Shown one piece after another: positions 1-12,205 of a stretch of 64,000 nucleotides of DNA. Positions within the stretch are counted from its first letter, which is position 1. Each line of letters opens with the position of its first letter. A model generated the notes under the pieces. It did not search any database. It was given only the letters and a program-made list of their open reading frames with translations, and was not told where the DNA came from. Made by a program: the position numbers and the translations under genes. Origin of the DNA: Prosopocoilus inquinatus (taxonomy: Eukaryota > Arthropoda > Insecta > Coleoptera > Lucanidae); assembly GCA_036172665.1 (NCBI GenBank), contig CM069873.1, positions 44,672,001-44,736,000 on the forward strand. The letters run 5' to 3'.

Positions 1-449
1 CCCAACACTGAAGGGTTATTGACCATCCTCGAGAATTGACTCATGGCCATGTTTTCATGGTAAATGCTTCTATGTGCGGCCTTTAAGTCGGATTAAACTG
101 CAATTCTTCTATTTCAAATCAGATTTAGTGAATACACTGCGATTAAAATAAACTTATTTGTTAAAACTCTAGAATATCAATTAAAAAATATGGAAGATTA
201 TAATTGTTCCTCTTAATTTACCGAATATTTATCATCTAGTTCCCCGTTCTTACCCTCAACCAGACATTCATAATCATCCGATTTAATGTTATGTTTACTT
301 AAAGTCGAGACAGGCTCAGTAATTAGAATAAGTATATTTAGAGGCTCTGTATTAAAGTTTTTGGCATTTTCTAGGTCTGGTTCTCACATTTGTAATAAAT
401 AGACTAGAACTTAACAAGAATCTATTAGTTACTTATAAGTAATAAAATG
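1..449. other. AT-rich sequence without a recognised gene
   Basis: I see no supportable coding region. A stretch around 33-83 (gacttatggcc-like core followed by TATGTGCGGCC) recurs in diverged form at about 7801-7856, so this is probably a fragment of a dispersed repeat. Confidence 0.5.
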
Positions 450-469
450 ATAATAATAATAATAATAAT
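450..469. repeat. (TAA)n microsatellite
   Basis: Uninterrupted run of TAA units directly beside a MITE copy that begins near 475. Confidence 0.9.
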
Positions 470-474
470 TTTTC

Positions 475-617
475 TAAAAACTTTCATTATGCTTTGACAG
501 CAAGCATGGCCGCCTTGCATGGGGGACTTATTAGGAGCAAATCCCGCTTCAATTTGTCTATCCTACTGCAATGTCAGGTCAAAAAGCGATAGTAAGATGT
601 AGCTATTTTATCTGTTC
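475..617 (-). mobile_element. MITE fragment, composite family copy 1
   Basis: Shares a long near-identical core with copies at 21179-21374 and 37735-37870 (CTCCTAATAAGTCCCCCATG and flanks, here reversed). The right end carries GCTATTTTATCTGTTC, the terminal repeat of the family. The left terminal repeat is missing, so the copy is truncated. The LINE at 618 begins exactly where this copy ends. Confidence 0.75.
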
Positions 618-3125
618 AATAATAATAATAACAATCTTTATTTGGTTAACTGTTACGTACAGGAAAAAAGAAACTGTACAAGTAAAGTAAAAGAAATAGT
701 GTCAAATGAGTGGTAGTGTTTAGGAAGAGCAAGTTTACAAAACACCTGAGAAGTAATTCTTTACACTGTAAGGTTCGAGTTCAATAAGTACATTGTATAC
801 CGCTTTTTTAAATACGTTTAAGACAGAAATGCGCTTTACATCAATAGGCAACTTATTGTATAGCAAAATAATTACATTTACATGTGTATCATGTAAATGC
901 AATTATTTTCCGTGAGAGTACAATGGTGTCTTGGATAGTTAAGATCTAGTGACCTAGTATTATGATAACTTTTAGGGTTTACAAACTTTTCAAAAAAGTT
1001 TCTGTGTTTGAAAAGAAAGAACAAACATTCTTGTATGTAAACTGCGTAAATCGTGAGGACCTTGTGTTTTCTGAAATTTGTTCTGCAAGACTTTCTTACT
1101 TTTAATTTTAGTATAATTCTGAGGGCACCTTTTTGACAGACAAAGAGTAGGTTTATGTATGTAGCCCCATAAAAAATAATGCCATACCTGAATTTTGCTT
1201 CGAAGGTAGCATGATATATCATCTTTAAGCCGTTGATACTTAAATATTTAGAAAGTATTCTAAAACCATACATAGTTGACGTGATATTTTTGTTAAGCTG
1301 TATAATCTGATCTTTCCATGTTAAATTGCTATCAACGTACAAACCCAAAAATTTTGTGACGTTTTTTAATTCAAGTTTCTCCTGATTTATTTTAACTAAT
1401 TTTGGAGATTGGATGCCTATTCTTTGATTTGAAAAAAGAACTGCACTCGTTTTGTTAATGTTAACGAACATTCTGTTAATGTTAAACCAATTTTGAACTT
1501 TTCCAAAAAAAGATCACACTTATTTAAAAGTTCGGGGAACAAGTTTGAAAATACAAGTAGATTTGTGTCATCTGCATAATTCGTCAATTTCATATCAGAA
1601 TCACTAATAGTGTCAGAGAGATCGTTTAAATAAATCAGGAAGAATAAAGGGCCTGCTATGCTGCCCTGAGGTACACCAGTTTTAATTAAATGTGTTTCAG
1701 AATTATACGTAAAGCCTTCATAGGTAATAGAGACCATTTGTTTTCTGTCAGTTAAATAAGACTTAATCCAATTTAGTGCAGGGCCCCTTATTCCATACCC
1801 CTCCACCTTTTGGACAAAGTTATTATGATTTAAACAATCATATGCTTTGGATAAATCAAGGAAGAGACCAAGGGCCAACTTTCCATCTTCCAAGGCTGTT
1901 ATTATTTCATTAACAAATTGAAATATGGCTGTATGAGTAGAGAATCCTTTAAGATAACCATGTTGGTTTTTATTAATGATATCTTCATTTATTAAAAAAT
2001 TTGAAATTCTATTACACATTACTAGCTCAAAGATTTTTGAAACTGACGATAATATGCTGATTGGACGATAGTTTTCTAAATTAGAAGGGTCGCCTTTCTT
2101 GAAAATTGGTTTTACAAGTGCAATTTTTAGGGGTTCAGGAAAAAGTTTATATTTTAGAGAATTATTAATTATGTAACAAAGAGGCTCTAGTAGCTGATTT
2201 GTACCAATTTTAAGAATAGCAAGTGGCAAACCATCAGCTCCACTGGAGTACTTGTTTTTCAAACCTTTGGTTATATCTAGAATTTCTTGTTCATGTACCG
2301 GTTTTACAAATAGCGACTTGTTATTTTCAAAATGAAAAACATTACAAATTTTCAAAGAGCTTTGTTTTTATTATCAGATGTTGTTAGTTTTCCTTCATAG
2401 TAACTGGCTTTGCATTCTGCCAACAACTTGTCATAATTTTTCTTGGCATCAACATATTGCACTTTATAGCTTTCATCAAATCTAGATAGGATAAGTAAAT
2501 TATCTAGGAGATTCTTTTTCTGTTTGACTTTATCATTGATACTTATTGATAGTTTGTGCTTTTTTGAGGTTCTTTTCAGAGGAAAACATGTATTGAAAAT
2601 ATTCATCAGAATGTGAGAAAAAAAAATGATATTGATTATTTATGTCCTTGCAGTCAACATTGTACACTGATTGCCAAGAGGCGGTTTTCAACATTTCCAC
2701 AAACTGTACAGTGTTTTTTTTTTCTGAAAAGCTTCTCTTAAGTGTCATAACCTTTTTCTTAGATATACTTGTACTAAAATTATCTTCTAGGCCCATATGG
2801 TCTGAAATGTGAAATTCAATAAGTTCAAATGAATAATTGGTGATATTACTGAAAATATTGTCAAGTTGAGACTTGGAGGTATTAGTTACCCGAGTATATT
2901 ATATTCATTTACCGTTGAATACAGACCATATGATTCTAAGAGAGTGAAGAATCTAATTTTATCTTCTTTAACATTATGCATGTATATATTAAAATCTCCA
3001 GCCAGAATAATGTTATGCCACTGTTTTGTTATTTGATTTAGAATTTTTTCTATTAATTTAAAAAAAATCAGCTGTTGCCCCGTTGCATGGCCTGTAGACC
3101 GAAATAATTTTACATTTTAATTTTT
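618..3125 (-). pseudogene. Non-LTR retrotransposon (CR1/Jockey-like), broken ORF2
   Basis: A LINE remnant in which endonuclease, reverse transcriptase and the C-terminal region occur in order on the minus strand. An endonuclease piece lies at about 2850-3125 (SVYRP, then AGDFN). The reverse transcriptase lies at 1417-2355 and contains RPISILSSVSKIFE, LDLSKAYDCLNH, GVPQGSIAGPLFF and the catalytic YADD. The C-terminal part at 878-1471 contains FLGLYVDSNLTWK. Reading passes through at least three frames; one break is an extra T in a T8 run near 3060. The 3' end is a run of ATT units at about 618-632, as expected for a target-primed LINE with a simple-repeat tail. The 5' end is missing. I am sure of the class but not of the clade. 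Confidence 0.88.
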
Positions 3126-3387
3126 TTTTACATCCATCTTGCAATCCCTTCTTGAAAACTGTCTAGCAAAATTGATAGGTATGAATGAAAATGCTTGTTT
3201 CATGATTCTGCTACTTCTTCAAAGAATTGGCATAACGGCAATAAGACCTGTTTAGCAACGACAGGTCCATAAATTAAAACTTTATGTACAGGGTCCTGTA
3301 ATCACACAACACCATCCATTCAAATCGACACAGGTAAATTTGTCATCAAGTTTTCAGTATTGATTTAGAGATCTAAAATTATTTTAA

Positions 3388-3527
3388 TGCCCGAACTTTC
3401 CACCTCCTTTTAAATTTATCTGCCAGATAATATCCTTGGAAACAATTGTATCGTATCGACCGTTTCCAAGGATATTACTTGGCAGTAGAATCTGTAAGAG
3501 TGGAAAGGTCAGGCATAACAGGCATAA
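3388..3527. mobile_element. Foldback MITE with arms of about 58 bp
   Basis: The two halves are imperfect reverse complements. TATCCTTGGAAAC at about 3431 pairs with GTTTCCAAGGATA at about 3462, and the outer ATGCCCGAACTTTCCAC pairs with GTGGAAAGGTCAGGCAT. It lies in the gene-free stretch between the LINE and the Gypsy element. No coding capacity. Confidence 0.7.
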
Positions 3528-3691
3528 GCCTATTTAGACCGTTAACTTTATAAAGCTTATAAAACTGCTATCCGCAAAGTTTCTGTTTCATATAGTAACA
3601 GAATCTTTATAATATGTTGTAGTCATGTAGGTACATCATACAATTACATCCATAATGAACCAATATGAATCGAGATATATTTACTTAATAT

Positions 3692-4022
3692 TGTTACAAA
3701 TTTGGGAGTTCACAAATTATAGTCGTTAAATTTTAGAACACTTTGATTACAAGCTGTCGCTTTACACAATTAACAACACAATAGTAATGAGCTTTTCTAT
3801 CAAATAACACTTTTTCAAAATGTATTCTCTATTTATTCGAGGTATGAACCTTTTGCTTGCCAAATATTGATTAAACTCCTGGCGGATCGTACGGATTTTA
3901 TAACAGAGCCCTCTTTTGCTCGAACTTACTAGAATGACCGCGTAGCTTCGGTAACATTCTGTGACGCAAGGTGGCATGACTGATGCTAAAAATAGATCTG
4001 TTTGCGCGTCACGGCTGTAACA
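3692..4022 (-). repeat. Gypsy 3' LTR (331 bp)
   Basis: Starts TGTTACAAATTTGGG and ends GGCTGTAACA on the plus strand. Matches 7040-7370 over its full length with scattered substitutions, so the insertion is old compared with the other LTR elements here. Confidence 0.93.
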
Positions 4023-4033
4023 CCGTCCCCTTC

Positions 4034-4854
4034 TTAGTTCCGTTCGTCCTGAAGAGAGTACGGAGCCAAACGGTCGATGTGGATCACTTTCATTTTCCCA
4101 CGAGATAGTTTTTGTATTCTATAGATCACATCATTGATTCTCTTAGTTATTTGATAGTGTCCATCCCAATGCGCCTGTAGTTTGGGGCACAGACCACGAG
4201 TCCTTCTGCGGTTGAATAGCCACACCTGGTCCCCTTCTTGGAATCTTGTTTCATTGGCTCGTCGATCGTAGCGAGTCTTCATTTTGTCTGTTGCCAAACT
4301 GATGTTACGTCGGACGTATTCGTGAGTGTTCATTAAACGGCGTTCAAGTTCTTGCGAGTATTCACTTAGTCCCAGTCGACTTTCTGGTCTCCCAAATTTT
4401 AAGTCACAAGGCATTTCTCTTCTGAATAAGACACTGTATGGAGTTCGTTTAGTAGTGTCATGCTCTGCAGAACGGTACGCCATCAGGAAAAGGGGAAGAT
4501 GTTCGTCCCAGTCCCGTTGGTTCTTCGAAACAACTTTAGCCAGATGTCTCTCCAAAGTCCTATTGAAACGCTCCACTATTCCATCTGACTGTGGGTGCAA
4601 GAGAGTTGTTCGGGTTTTGAAAATGCCTAGTAACCTGGTCAATTCCTGGAAAATGTGTCCTTTAAAGTTCCTGCTTTGGTCTTCATGGGTACTACAAATC
4701 TTGTTATCCAATTCTCTATCAAAGCATTTACAACGGTTATTGACTGTTGGTTTGGCAAAGCATAACCTTCTGGCCATTTGGTGAAATAGTCAGTCACTAC
4801 CATAATGTATTTGTTTCCATGGTTGGTTAACGATGTTGATACATCTTTCAGCAA
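4034..4854 (-). pseudogene. Gypsy integrase remnant (core, GPY/F-type C terminus)
   Basis: The N-terminal piece (4639-4854) has NKYIMVVTDYFTKWPEGYALP around the first catalytic Asp of the DDE core. The continuation (4034-4777) has LHPQSDGIVERFNRTLERHL with the catalytic Glu, followed by the C-terminal tail VIYRIQ..KVIHIDRLAPY typical of Gypsy integrases. The two pieces are in different frames, and the segment holding the second catalytic Asp is damaged. Everything between protease and integrase core has been deleted. The stop is 11 bp from the LTR, with no further ORF. Confidence 0.9.
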
Positions 4855-5019
4855 TTTTTCTAATAATGTTGGTAGAGTGTTAGGCTGATGCCGAGTAGAT
4901 ACATCGTTTACTTAAATGTGGTTTACAGAAGCAATTGTTTCACATTTGCCCAACACTGTTCCGCTGGGTATGGTCACTGGGTAATTGTTGACATTTACAA
5001 GACGAATAGGAATTGTTTC

Positions 5020-5622
5020 TTAGATCTTCACCAGCGTCCTAGCCAGTAAAATTCCTTTCTTGGCGTTACTGATCTCAGTTGGCTCTATGATTCCGGCGGG
5101 ATAGCTACCAAGACTGCCTTCCAACTTCGCCAGAATTAACTTATCAGTTAAAGTTGGAATGTTTACACATTCGTCTAATACTATTTTTAGCACTGTAGAT
5201 AAATTTCCAGGAACGTGGAGAGGTATTTCTTCAGATCCAATTCGTAGAACTTTATGTTTTAAATCTACAACCAAGCCGTTTTTCTTCATGTAGTCCACTC
5301 CCAGTTTGAAGTCGCCAACAATGTGTTCCACTAACACTCTGTGCCTGAATTTCATATTTCCAATCTTCATGTCAATTTCGGCTTCACCACAAACTAGAGT
5401 AACCTCGCCATAAGCTGTTTGGATGAGATATACCTTTCCATTATTTACTAGCTTCCATTTTGGTAAAAGATCTGTTCTTATGATGGACACATTCGCTCCG
5501 GTATCAACTGTGAATTGGAAAGATCTCTCACCAATTTTTTCATCTGCTATCAAGCTATTTTCCTTGTTCCTTTTCCTGGGAATGGAGACAATCTTGGGGC
5601 TATTCGTAGAATCAGTCAGCAT
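5020..5622 (-). pseudogene. Gypsy retropepsin domain remnant
   Basis: The frame contains FQFTVDTGANVSIIRTDLLP, the D-T-G active-site loop of a retroviral-type aspartic protease, and later FKLGVDYMKKNGLVVDL, equivalent to the ILG turn. It then continues into a linker before reverse transcriptase would begin. The frame ends near 5020, where the deletion to the integrase starts. Alone it cannot yield a functional Pol. Confidence 0.85.
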
Positions 5623-5874
5623 GCGCCCCTTCTTGCTGACTGGTTTTAGTTTAAAGACTCGCTGTCATCTTCTTGGCGCGCCCGTTTGCGTCTATAGTTG
5701 AAACTTACACGACCTTGTTTACCACAGTTCCAACAAGTTACAATCCGTCTAGTATTGCTTGTAGATTTATTCTCTTCTTGTCGCTTGATTCGTTTAAAGA
5801 GTTCCGTTAGTGCATCGTCGTCGGTAGCTTTCATCTCTCATACTCGTACTAGGCTTCGAGATGCTTGCTTGGCT

Positions 5875-5932
5875 GCTTCCAGTGCACGGGCCAGTACATC
5901 TGTGCTTCCAGTGCACGGGCCAGTACATCTGT
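5875..5932. repeat. 29-bp tandem duplication inside gag
   Basis: Two identical consecutive units (5875-5903 and 5904-5932), each starting GCTTCCAGTGCACGGG. 29 is not a multiple of three, so the duplication itself shifts the Gag frame. Confidence 0.95.
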
Positions 5933-6734
5933 GCATTTTGAAAAGTTACCTAATCATACATACTTGTTTCATTTCTTGATCCTTAACGCCGTCAATGAAC
6001 GTTTGGATGGCAAGACGATGGAACACTGGTTCGGGCAAGAAATCTCGATAGGCCATGCGTACCAATCTCTCAATGTCAAGTTCAAAATCTTGAAGTGACT
6101 CACCATTTTTCTGGGTACGAGTTTTCAATTGGATGGTATTGAGTTGTTTCGTATGTGCTTCACCAATAGCATTTCCAAATTCTCCACCAGTTGATCAAAG
6201 TTGCTCTATACTTCCTCAGGAATGGACTGTAATGCACTCAATGCTGGACCTCGCAGAGCCAAAACGAGTGCTGCAGCTCTGTCATAGTCTTTCCAGCCAT
6301 TCACGTCAGCAGCAATTTTGAACTGTCGGATGAAAGTAGACCAAGGTAAGACGCCTTCGAATTTGGGTGGTTTTAGTTTCTGGTTTGACGACGCAGACGA
6401 GGGTGAAATCGAACGACCCAGTTCCATTTTATGCAGTTGTTTCGCTAGATCTTCAAATTTATGTTGGAAGTGAATTTTTATTCCACCAAATTTCTCATCA
6501 AATTTATCGTCGAATTCAAATTTCATGTCCTTAATTGTACTATCAAACGATAGTACAATTAGAAAATAGATTTCATACGCCTTCAATTTTCTCGTCACAT
6601 GCGGTTTTAAGATCTTCGATCGTTTCATCGATTTGCATCTTCATGTGTTCTATGTTTAGATCGGTTTTTAAATTGTAAGTTTCCATTTTCATATCCAAAC
6701 TTTCCATTTGTTTTCTCACTTCTTGCGTTTGTTC

Positions 6735-6885
6735 TTTCATATTTTCTTTCACTTTCTACATTTCTAATTTCATATTTTCTTTGACTTCCTGCATTTCTAA
6801 TTTCATATTTTCTTTCTTCGTGCATTTCCAATTTCATATTTTCTTCCACTTCGTGCATTTCCAATTTCATATTTTCGTTACCTTT
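6735..6885. repeat. 33-39-bp minisatellite encoding a Gag coiled coil
   Basis: About five degenerate units containing TTCATATTTTCTTTCACTTC and CATTTCCAATTTCATATTTTC. Read on the minus strand in frame they give repeated ENMKLEMHE. The copies differ by short indels, so the coil is only partly in frame. Confidence 0.8.
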
Positions 6886-7039
6886 TTCCATTTTTTCTTT
6901 CACTTCTTTCAGTAGAGCTGCTGCGTCTTCAATTTCAAATTCAAATGTATCCGGGTGTTTACCTTCATCTACAAGAGCTTGTTCTTGTAAGACGCTTTTC
7001 TTTCCCGAATTTTCCAGACCTCTTTCTTCTTCGGCAATT

Positions 7040-7370
7040 TGTGACGAATTTGGGAGTTCACAAATTATAGTCGTTAAATTTCAGAACACTTTAATTAAAA
7101 GCTGTTGCTTTACACAATTAACAACACAATAGTAATGAGATTGTCTATCAAATAATACTTTTTCAAAATATACTTCCTATTTATTCGAGGTATGAACCTT
7201 TCGCGTGCCAACTACTGACTAAACTCCTGGTGAATTGTACGGCTTCTATAGCAGAGCTCTCTTTTGTTCGAACTTACTAGAATGACCGTGTAGCTTCGGT
7301 AACGTTCTGTGACGCAAGGTGGCGTGAGTGATGCTAAAAATAGATCTTTTTGCGCGTCACGGCTGTAGCA
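7040..7370 (-). repeat. Gypsy 5' LTR (331 bp)
   Basis: Partner of 3692-4022. Starts TGTGACGAATTTGGG and ends GGCTGTAGCA, then the TSD ATAT. No good primer-binding site follows on the minus strand, consistent with a deletion beside this LTR. Confidence 0.93.
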
Positions 7371-7905
7371 ATATCGCAATGTTACTTTTAAAAGCATATT
7401 AATTAAAAAATACCTACCTCTTTTTTAATGATCCAGTTAAAAATTCGACAACATTCACAATAAAAAATGGAAAATAATTTGGGTACGGTAAGTGAACGGT
7501 CGAAGTGGTCAGACCAAATCACATGATCACTTTTCTTAATTGGTAATTGGTCTGAGGGTTTAGTTGGACCGCTGACTTGACGATATTGTGTAATTTGACC
7601 GTTCACTTATGCGGCCTATGTATAAATGACTCGCAAAAAGAAGTTAACAGAAAAACTGATTTAAGTGTTATTGATAGTTGTCGCTTTTCGATTATTTTTG
7701 TTGCACGTTTTGCCTGTCCAGTAGAGGAAACAGGTATTGTCTAACATTCGTTATTTATTTGGCTCCCGTATGAAACAAAAATATTTTGTATAAATGCAAC
7801 TTTTAAAAATTGACTTATGGCCGAGTTTTTATGATAAATATTCCTATGTGCAGCCGTAAAATATTTTATCAAAGAGAGAAGAGAAGGCAGCAACTTAAAA
7901 TTCGT
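7371..7905. other. Unassigned AT-rich sequence
   Basis: Open frames here are short and unrecognised. About 7801-7856 (GACTTATGGCC...CTATGTGCAGCC) is a diverged copy of sequence at 33-83. Confidence 0.4.
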
Positions 7906-8089
7906 TAAAGGCTATTACACACGATGCATTTTATCTTACGTTTTGCTTGCACACTTTTTAAACTTCAAGCAAAACGGAAGTAGATCATGTCTATCGTTTT
8001 AAGCACGTAAAACATTCCGTTTTGCTTGAAGTTTAAAAAAGTGTGCAAGCAAAACGTAAGATAAAACGTATCGTTTGTGGTAGCCTTTA
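7906..8089. mobile_element. Foldback MITE with arms of about 70 bp
   Basis: The left arm from TAAAGGCTATTACACAC pairs with the right arm ending GGTAGCCTTTA. The inner arms CTTACGTTTTGCTTGCACAC and GTGTGCAAGCAAAACGTAAG are exact complements. A fragment of the same end (GGCTATTACACACG) recurs at about 9537. No coding capacity. Confidence 0.85.
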
Positions 8090-11000
8090 GTTTTAGACTC
8101 TATTCCAGTCGCATTAAATCTATGGGTCGCGACGAGGTGGTGAAAAATTACCTTGGGGTCGTTTTCTTTGTCTTTTTTAGGGGAAGATTGTACGAGGTTG
8201 TTTTGTTAGGGGATTGTGTATCTATCTCTCCCCTTTTCCTAACGAAATTTTCTAATTTAAACGAAGAACAACGAAACGATGCAATTATTTTTTTGGTTGT
8301 TGATTGTTTCTTGTTTCCTGACTTTAATTACACTGTTTTTCAAAACTTTATTCTAACGAACACTCGCGGTTTTTGTGTCCCGACCGGTTTCGCTATAAGT
8401 TATTTATTCTTTGCAGACATTATTTTCAAGGGAAGATTTTGACATTTATGTTACCTGCATGTGTTTTCGTATATTTTTTTGTTCTGTATATTTTCTTTTA
8501 TTTCTTTCGTCTGTTATTAAATTAAACATGAATATTTTTACGCGTGCACGATACATAATTCACTAACAAAGCTGTCATCGTCAGTATACAAATAAACGTT
8601 CTACGGGACGTTTGGCTGGAATGACCGGATGATATTCTCTTCACGAAATTCCAGTGTAATTGTTACTGAATAGGATTGTACGGTAGAATTCTGTCTTACG
8701 TTAATCCCTCTTTTGTTACAAAATAAAAACAGTGAATTTTAAATGCTGTAAATATGCCATCTGAGAATGTCATAAAAGCGAAACCGATCTAGAAAAGTAA
8801 ATATTAAATTCCAATTACAAACAATTATAAATTCTACCTAATATACTGCAAACAGTTTTATATTTCTACCGAATATGACACTATTTCGTTTCTTCTTCTC
8901 TTTCTTTTAAGAATAAAATGTACAATGTACTAATTTGTAGAGATTTTTATTTACATAAGTGTTTTCTGAACACATAATTTAATTTCCTAGGAAAAATAAC
9001 TTCAGGTTACATTGTAGCTCTTTCTTTTGTATAAGTATAAGTACGCTACCACTGTTCAAATCAGTGTCTCTCATCACACCTACATGAACACATTTAGTCT
9101 AGCGCTGACGCTCTCCCCACCACCGATGAAACGTGTTCATTCTTAAAAAAAGTGTTAGGTGTGGAGAAGGAAACTCTTTTATGTAATATAGCAGTTGTCC
9201 TGTTTTTCATTTATGAGTGGATCTAGGAGGATTTTAGACGGAAAGTCTCGTTAAATAATGAGTCTGCCATGTAAAAACAAAACAATAAACCAGTCGAAGC
9301 CCGAAAAGTCTATGCGGCACGCAGTAACCACTACAGTTCTGGTCGACTGGATATAAAAAGTTGTTTGTACAACCGAAAGATTCCCAAACGAGCACACGTT
9401 GTTTTTGCAGTGACGGCGCTATAATTGATATCAATTATATGTATTATGACTGTCTTTTTAACAGTTACATTAAGGAATTATAATGTTTTCATAATTATTA
9501 ATTTGAAAGGAACTATAAAGGTAATAAGGTAATAAGGCTATTACACACGTAATCTGCTTTGTTTATCTTACTGGTTTTTACCGAATATCCTAGGAACGTC
9601 CGAGTTTTACTTACGAGTCGTCTTGCTTTTCTTCTTTTTTCTTTTTCTAAGTTTAACGAAATAGGAAATAACCTGTGTTTTTATTTTCCCACTGCATAGG
9701 CCACTTTATTGACGTATCTTTTACAATATACATATTACGCTCACTCTTTATTTTGTTTGTTATTGTTGAATTTATAAAATAAACCCAACTTTATTGTCTC
9801 TCATTTGATCTGTCTGCGAATATCGTTGCGCATTCTCAACTAGTTATAAAAATAAAAGTAAAGTGCAAGAATTAAAAAAAAAGATAAAAGAAGAAACAAA
9901 TGTTTTCTCGGAATAATCCTTACACAGGTGATTCTAATAGCATTCATAAAACATTTCTTTTCGTGACCTATCGTTTCCAAAAGAATTGGTCAGCGTTGCT
10001 TTTTTGGATTTTTGTAAAAGATAATTTGGCAAAAATTACAGAAATATTTTAAGATATTTTACTGTTCAAAGTTCCAAAAGGAATTTAATTTTTTTTATTA
10101 GAACTTTTTTTTAATATTTCAAGTGATGGAAAGAAATCCGACGTATGTAAATTTATGTATTGATTAGTTACGTAATAGCATCCCAATTATCTCCGACGAA
10201 TATTCGGCGAAATTGACTGATTAATTGTATCCGAACAATTGATTTGCACCTTTTGTGATACGCGCCGCAAATAATGTGACATTGTGTATGATTGATGCCT
10301 CGAATTCCGCAAATACACGCTTGATTTATTTAATATGCGCTATGTTCATCAAACTGAATGCTCATACTCTGATTAGATAAGACAGCTATTATTACGTCCC
10401 GGGGGATGATTTTCATTCCCATAATATGCTGACAATAAACTCGTGGTTTACTTCAATAGAGATTCTAAACTTATTTTTTTTTGAACTCGTTTAATTTGCA
10501 AAATATTTAATTTCATAATTTTGTTGTAGATAAATGGATCAACAGTATCATGTAGAGAAAACGTTGTAAATCGGCAATGATGGCTTCCATGTACCAGAAA
10601 ATGCTACCTAAGGGTAAGAATGTGGTTTGTACAGGTAACGGTATAAGCTGTAAATTACGCTATTGTTAGAGTTAATCTTTATGTGCAATAAAATCCGTTT
10701 ATCTCACCACCCTTCCAGCGTTGTAATCACAAAAGAAATTATGTTATTTGACAATAAGTGCATGAGTTCGCTGACAATAACGTCTCTCTCTATATATATT
10801 TTTGTGCCTATCTGTGTACATAAATAAAAAGTACAGTCTTCTACATGTAACGTATCAGAATATACATACCTAATAGTAAGTAGGTATAGGATTTAAATGT
10901 TATTTTATTGTTATGGTAAACGAGCAAACAATAAAACAGTTTTTAAAACTAATCCATGATAATACTGTAGATCTACAGGTTGTGTCACGTATTATTGGTT

Positions 11001-12197
11001 ATAGGCAATAGGTGTGAGAGAGCACTCGAAACAAAGTATTAAATAGCATTACCTCATTTCCTTATTACTCTTTCATATTTTCTATAGCCAGAAGTATCCG
11101 ATACAACCTGTATATAATAAAAAATTCCTATCCACTACGATAAATACTTGTGTGAATGTTTGTAATCCTAGTTATATACTTATAAATGTCTGTACAAACT
11201 TGTAATATACATGACTTTAACGAATACATTTAATTTTCTACGTATTATATTTATAAAAATTACTACATAATTATATTAGCTCAATAAATAAACAGTATTT
11301 CTAACGTAGCGTTTTTATTATGTTTTGTGTTTGTATTTTCTTCGGAAGAAGAATTTTTTAAAAGAGAAACTTCGAGATCCAGTTCCAGGATTCTCTCCTG
11401 CAAAGCCTGTCAAGCTTAACGTCGTCGGTATGAGACGCGTCGGGGGATTTCATTCTCTCTTTCACATCGTTCTGGAGGACTGCTTACTGCATCACTGTCG
11501 TAATTCTCCATCAAAATTTATAGCCATATACGGGCATTCTGTTTCAGAATTGCCAAGATATGCGGTCGAGGCGGCCAACACGAAATGTTCCCATTATCTG
11601 GCCGAATACATTTCACTAATTCACCCGGTCATAACGACGCGGAAGACCTTTTGTGGGTAGATCGGTATTAAATTTGTTAGGTTTGCTATAATTCGAGCGT
11701 GCCCGAGAAGCCCCTCATTAACGTTTCATAACTTCGGAACTACAGAGATTATAGCCAAAAGGCTAATTTTTGCTATTTTTATTCCTTTAGTTTACTTAAT
11801 AGTCGCATAACCCTTAAAAAGAATACTCAGCAAAACAAAGACCAACCAACACATTCTTCTTATTTAAATTTTTTAAGAAGCAAAGCCCTAGTTGCATTAA
11901 ACATATAAACTCACAATCACAATCCAGGCACAAAATATTCGACGGAGATGAATTTGTGTACGCATTTACTTTAGTGAAGATTATTACAGTGTTACGGTTT
12001 GAAATATCATTAGTTATTGCCCATTATACTGTCATACTTCACCCTGTATATAATTGGAAATGAAATTATACTAACGATTTTACTTTTTACTTCCAACGGT
12101 TTTGATGAGGTGTCGTACCCAAATAAAAGCCATAGTTTATGACCATAATAACCAGTTCCATTTCAGTCATACTCTCGCATAATCTGTCTAGCTTCCG
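8090..12197. other. Long AT-rich gene-free stretch
   Basis: No supportable exon, RNA gene or complete mobile element. It holds the 14-bp MITE end at about 9537 and one region (11370-11660) of more balanced composition that is open for 111 codons but resembles no family I know. It may be intronic or intergenic. Confidence 0.4.
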
Positions 12198-12205
12198 TCA
12201 ACAAC

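Larger units (their letters stand above)
5646..7039 (-). pseudogene. Gypsy Gag remnant with CCHC knuckle and coiled-coil repeats
   Basis: Several frames together show Gag order. Near 6935-7000 there is a stretch like EGKHPDTFEFEIED, matching the end of the SAP-type N terminus of the young Gypsy Gag. A Glu/Lys/Met-rich coiled coil follows (6625-6903). The capsid-like part at 6206-6628 contains KLKPPKFEGVLPWSTFIRQF, continues at 5946-6128 with NGESLQDFELDIERLVRMAY, and a partial CWNCGKQGRVSFNYRRK knuckle lies at 5646-5834; its usual HRARDC-like end is altered. Multiple frameshifts and a 29-bp tandem duplication at 5875-5932 make it non-functional. Confidence 0.85.
3692..7370 (-). mobile_element. 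Internally deleted Ty3/Gypsy LTR element
   Basis: Two 331-bp LTRs (3692-4022 and 7040-7370), each starting TG and ending CA, flank 3 kb of Gag, protease and integrase remnants. The ATAT at 3688-3691 and 7371-7374 is a 4-bp TSD, so the element inserted as one unit. Reverse transcriptase and RNase H are missing between about 4860 and 5015, and the first part of Gag plus the primer site are missing beside the 5' LTR. On the minus strand the polypurine tract AAGAAGGGGACGG abuts the 3' LTR, only 11 bp after the integrase stop. Gag and integrase resemble those of the young Gypsy at 48403-54756, so the two belong to related lineages, but this one has no ORF between integrase and LTR. Confidence 0.93.

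Noticed and set aside
4326..4784. 152-codon plus-strand open frame
   Set aside because: Antisense of the Gypsy integrase, whose motifs are clear on the minus strand.
8077..8442. 121-codon plus-strand open frame rich in Phe, Val and Leu
   Set aside because: It starts inside a MITE arm, has no recognisable domain, and its hydrophobicity reflects T-rich DNA.
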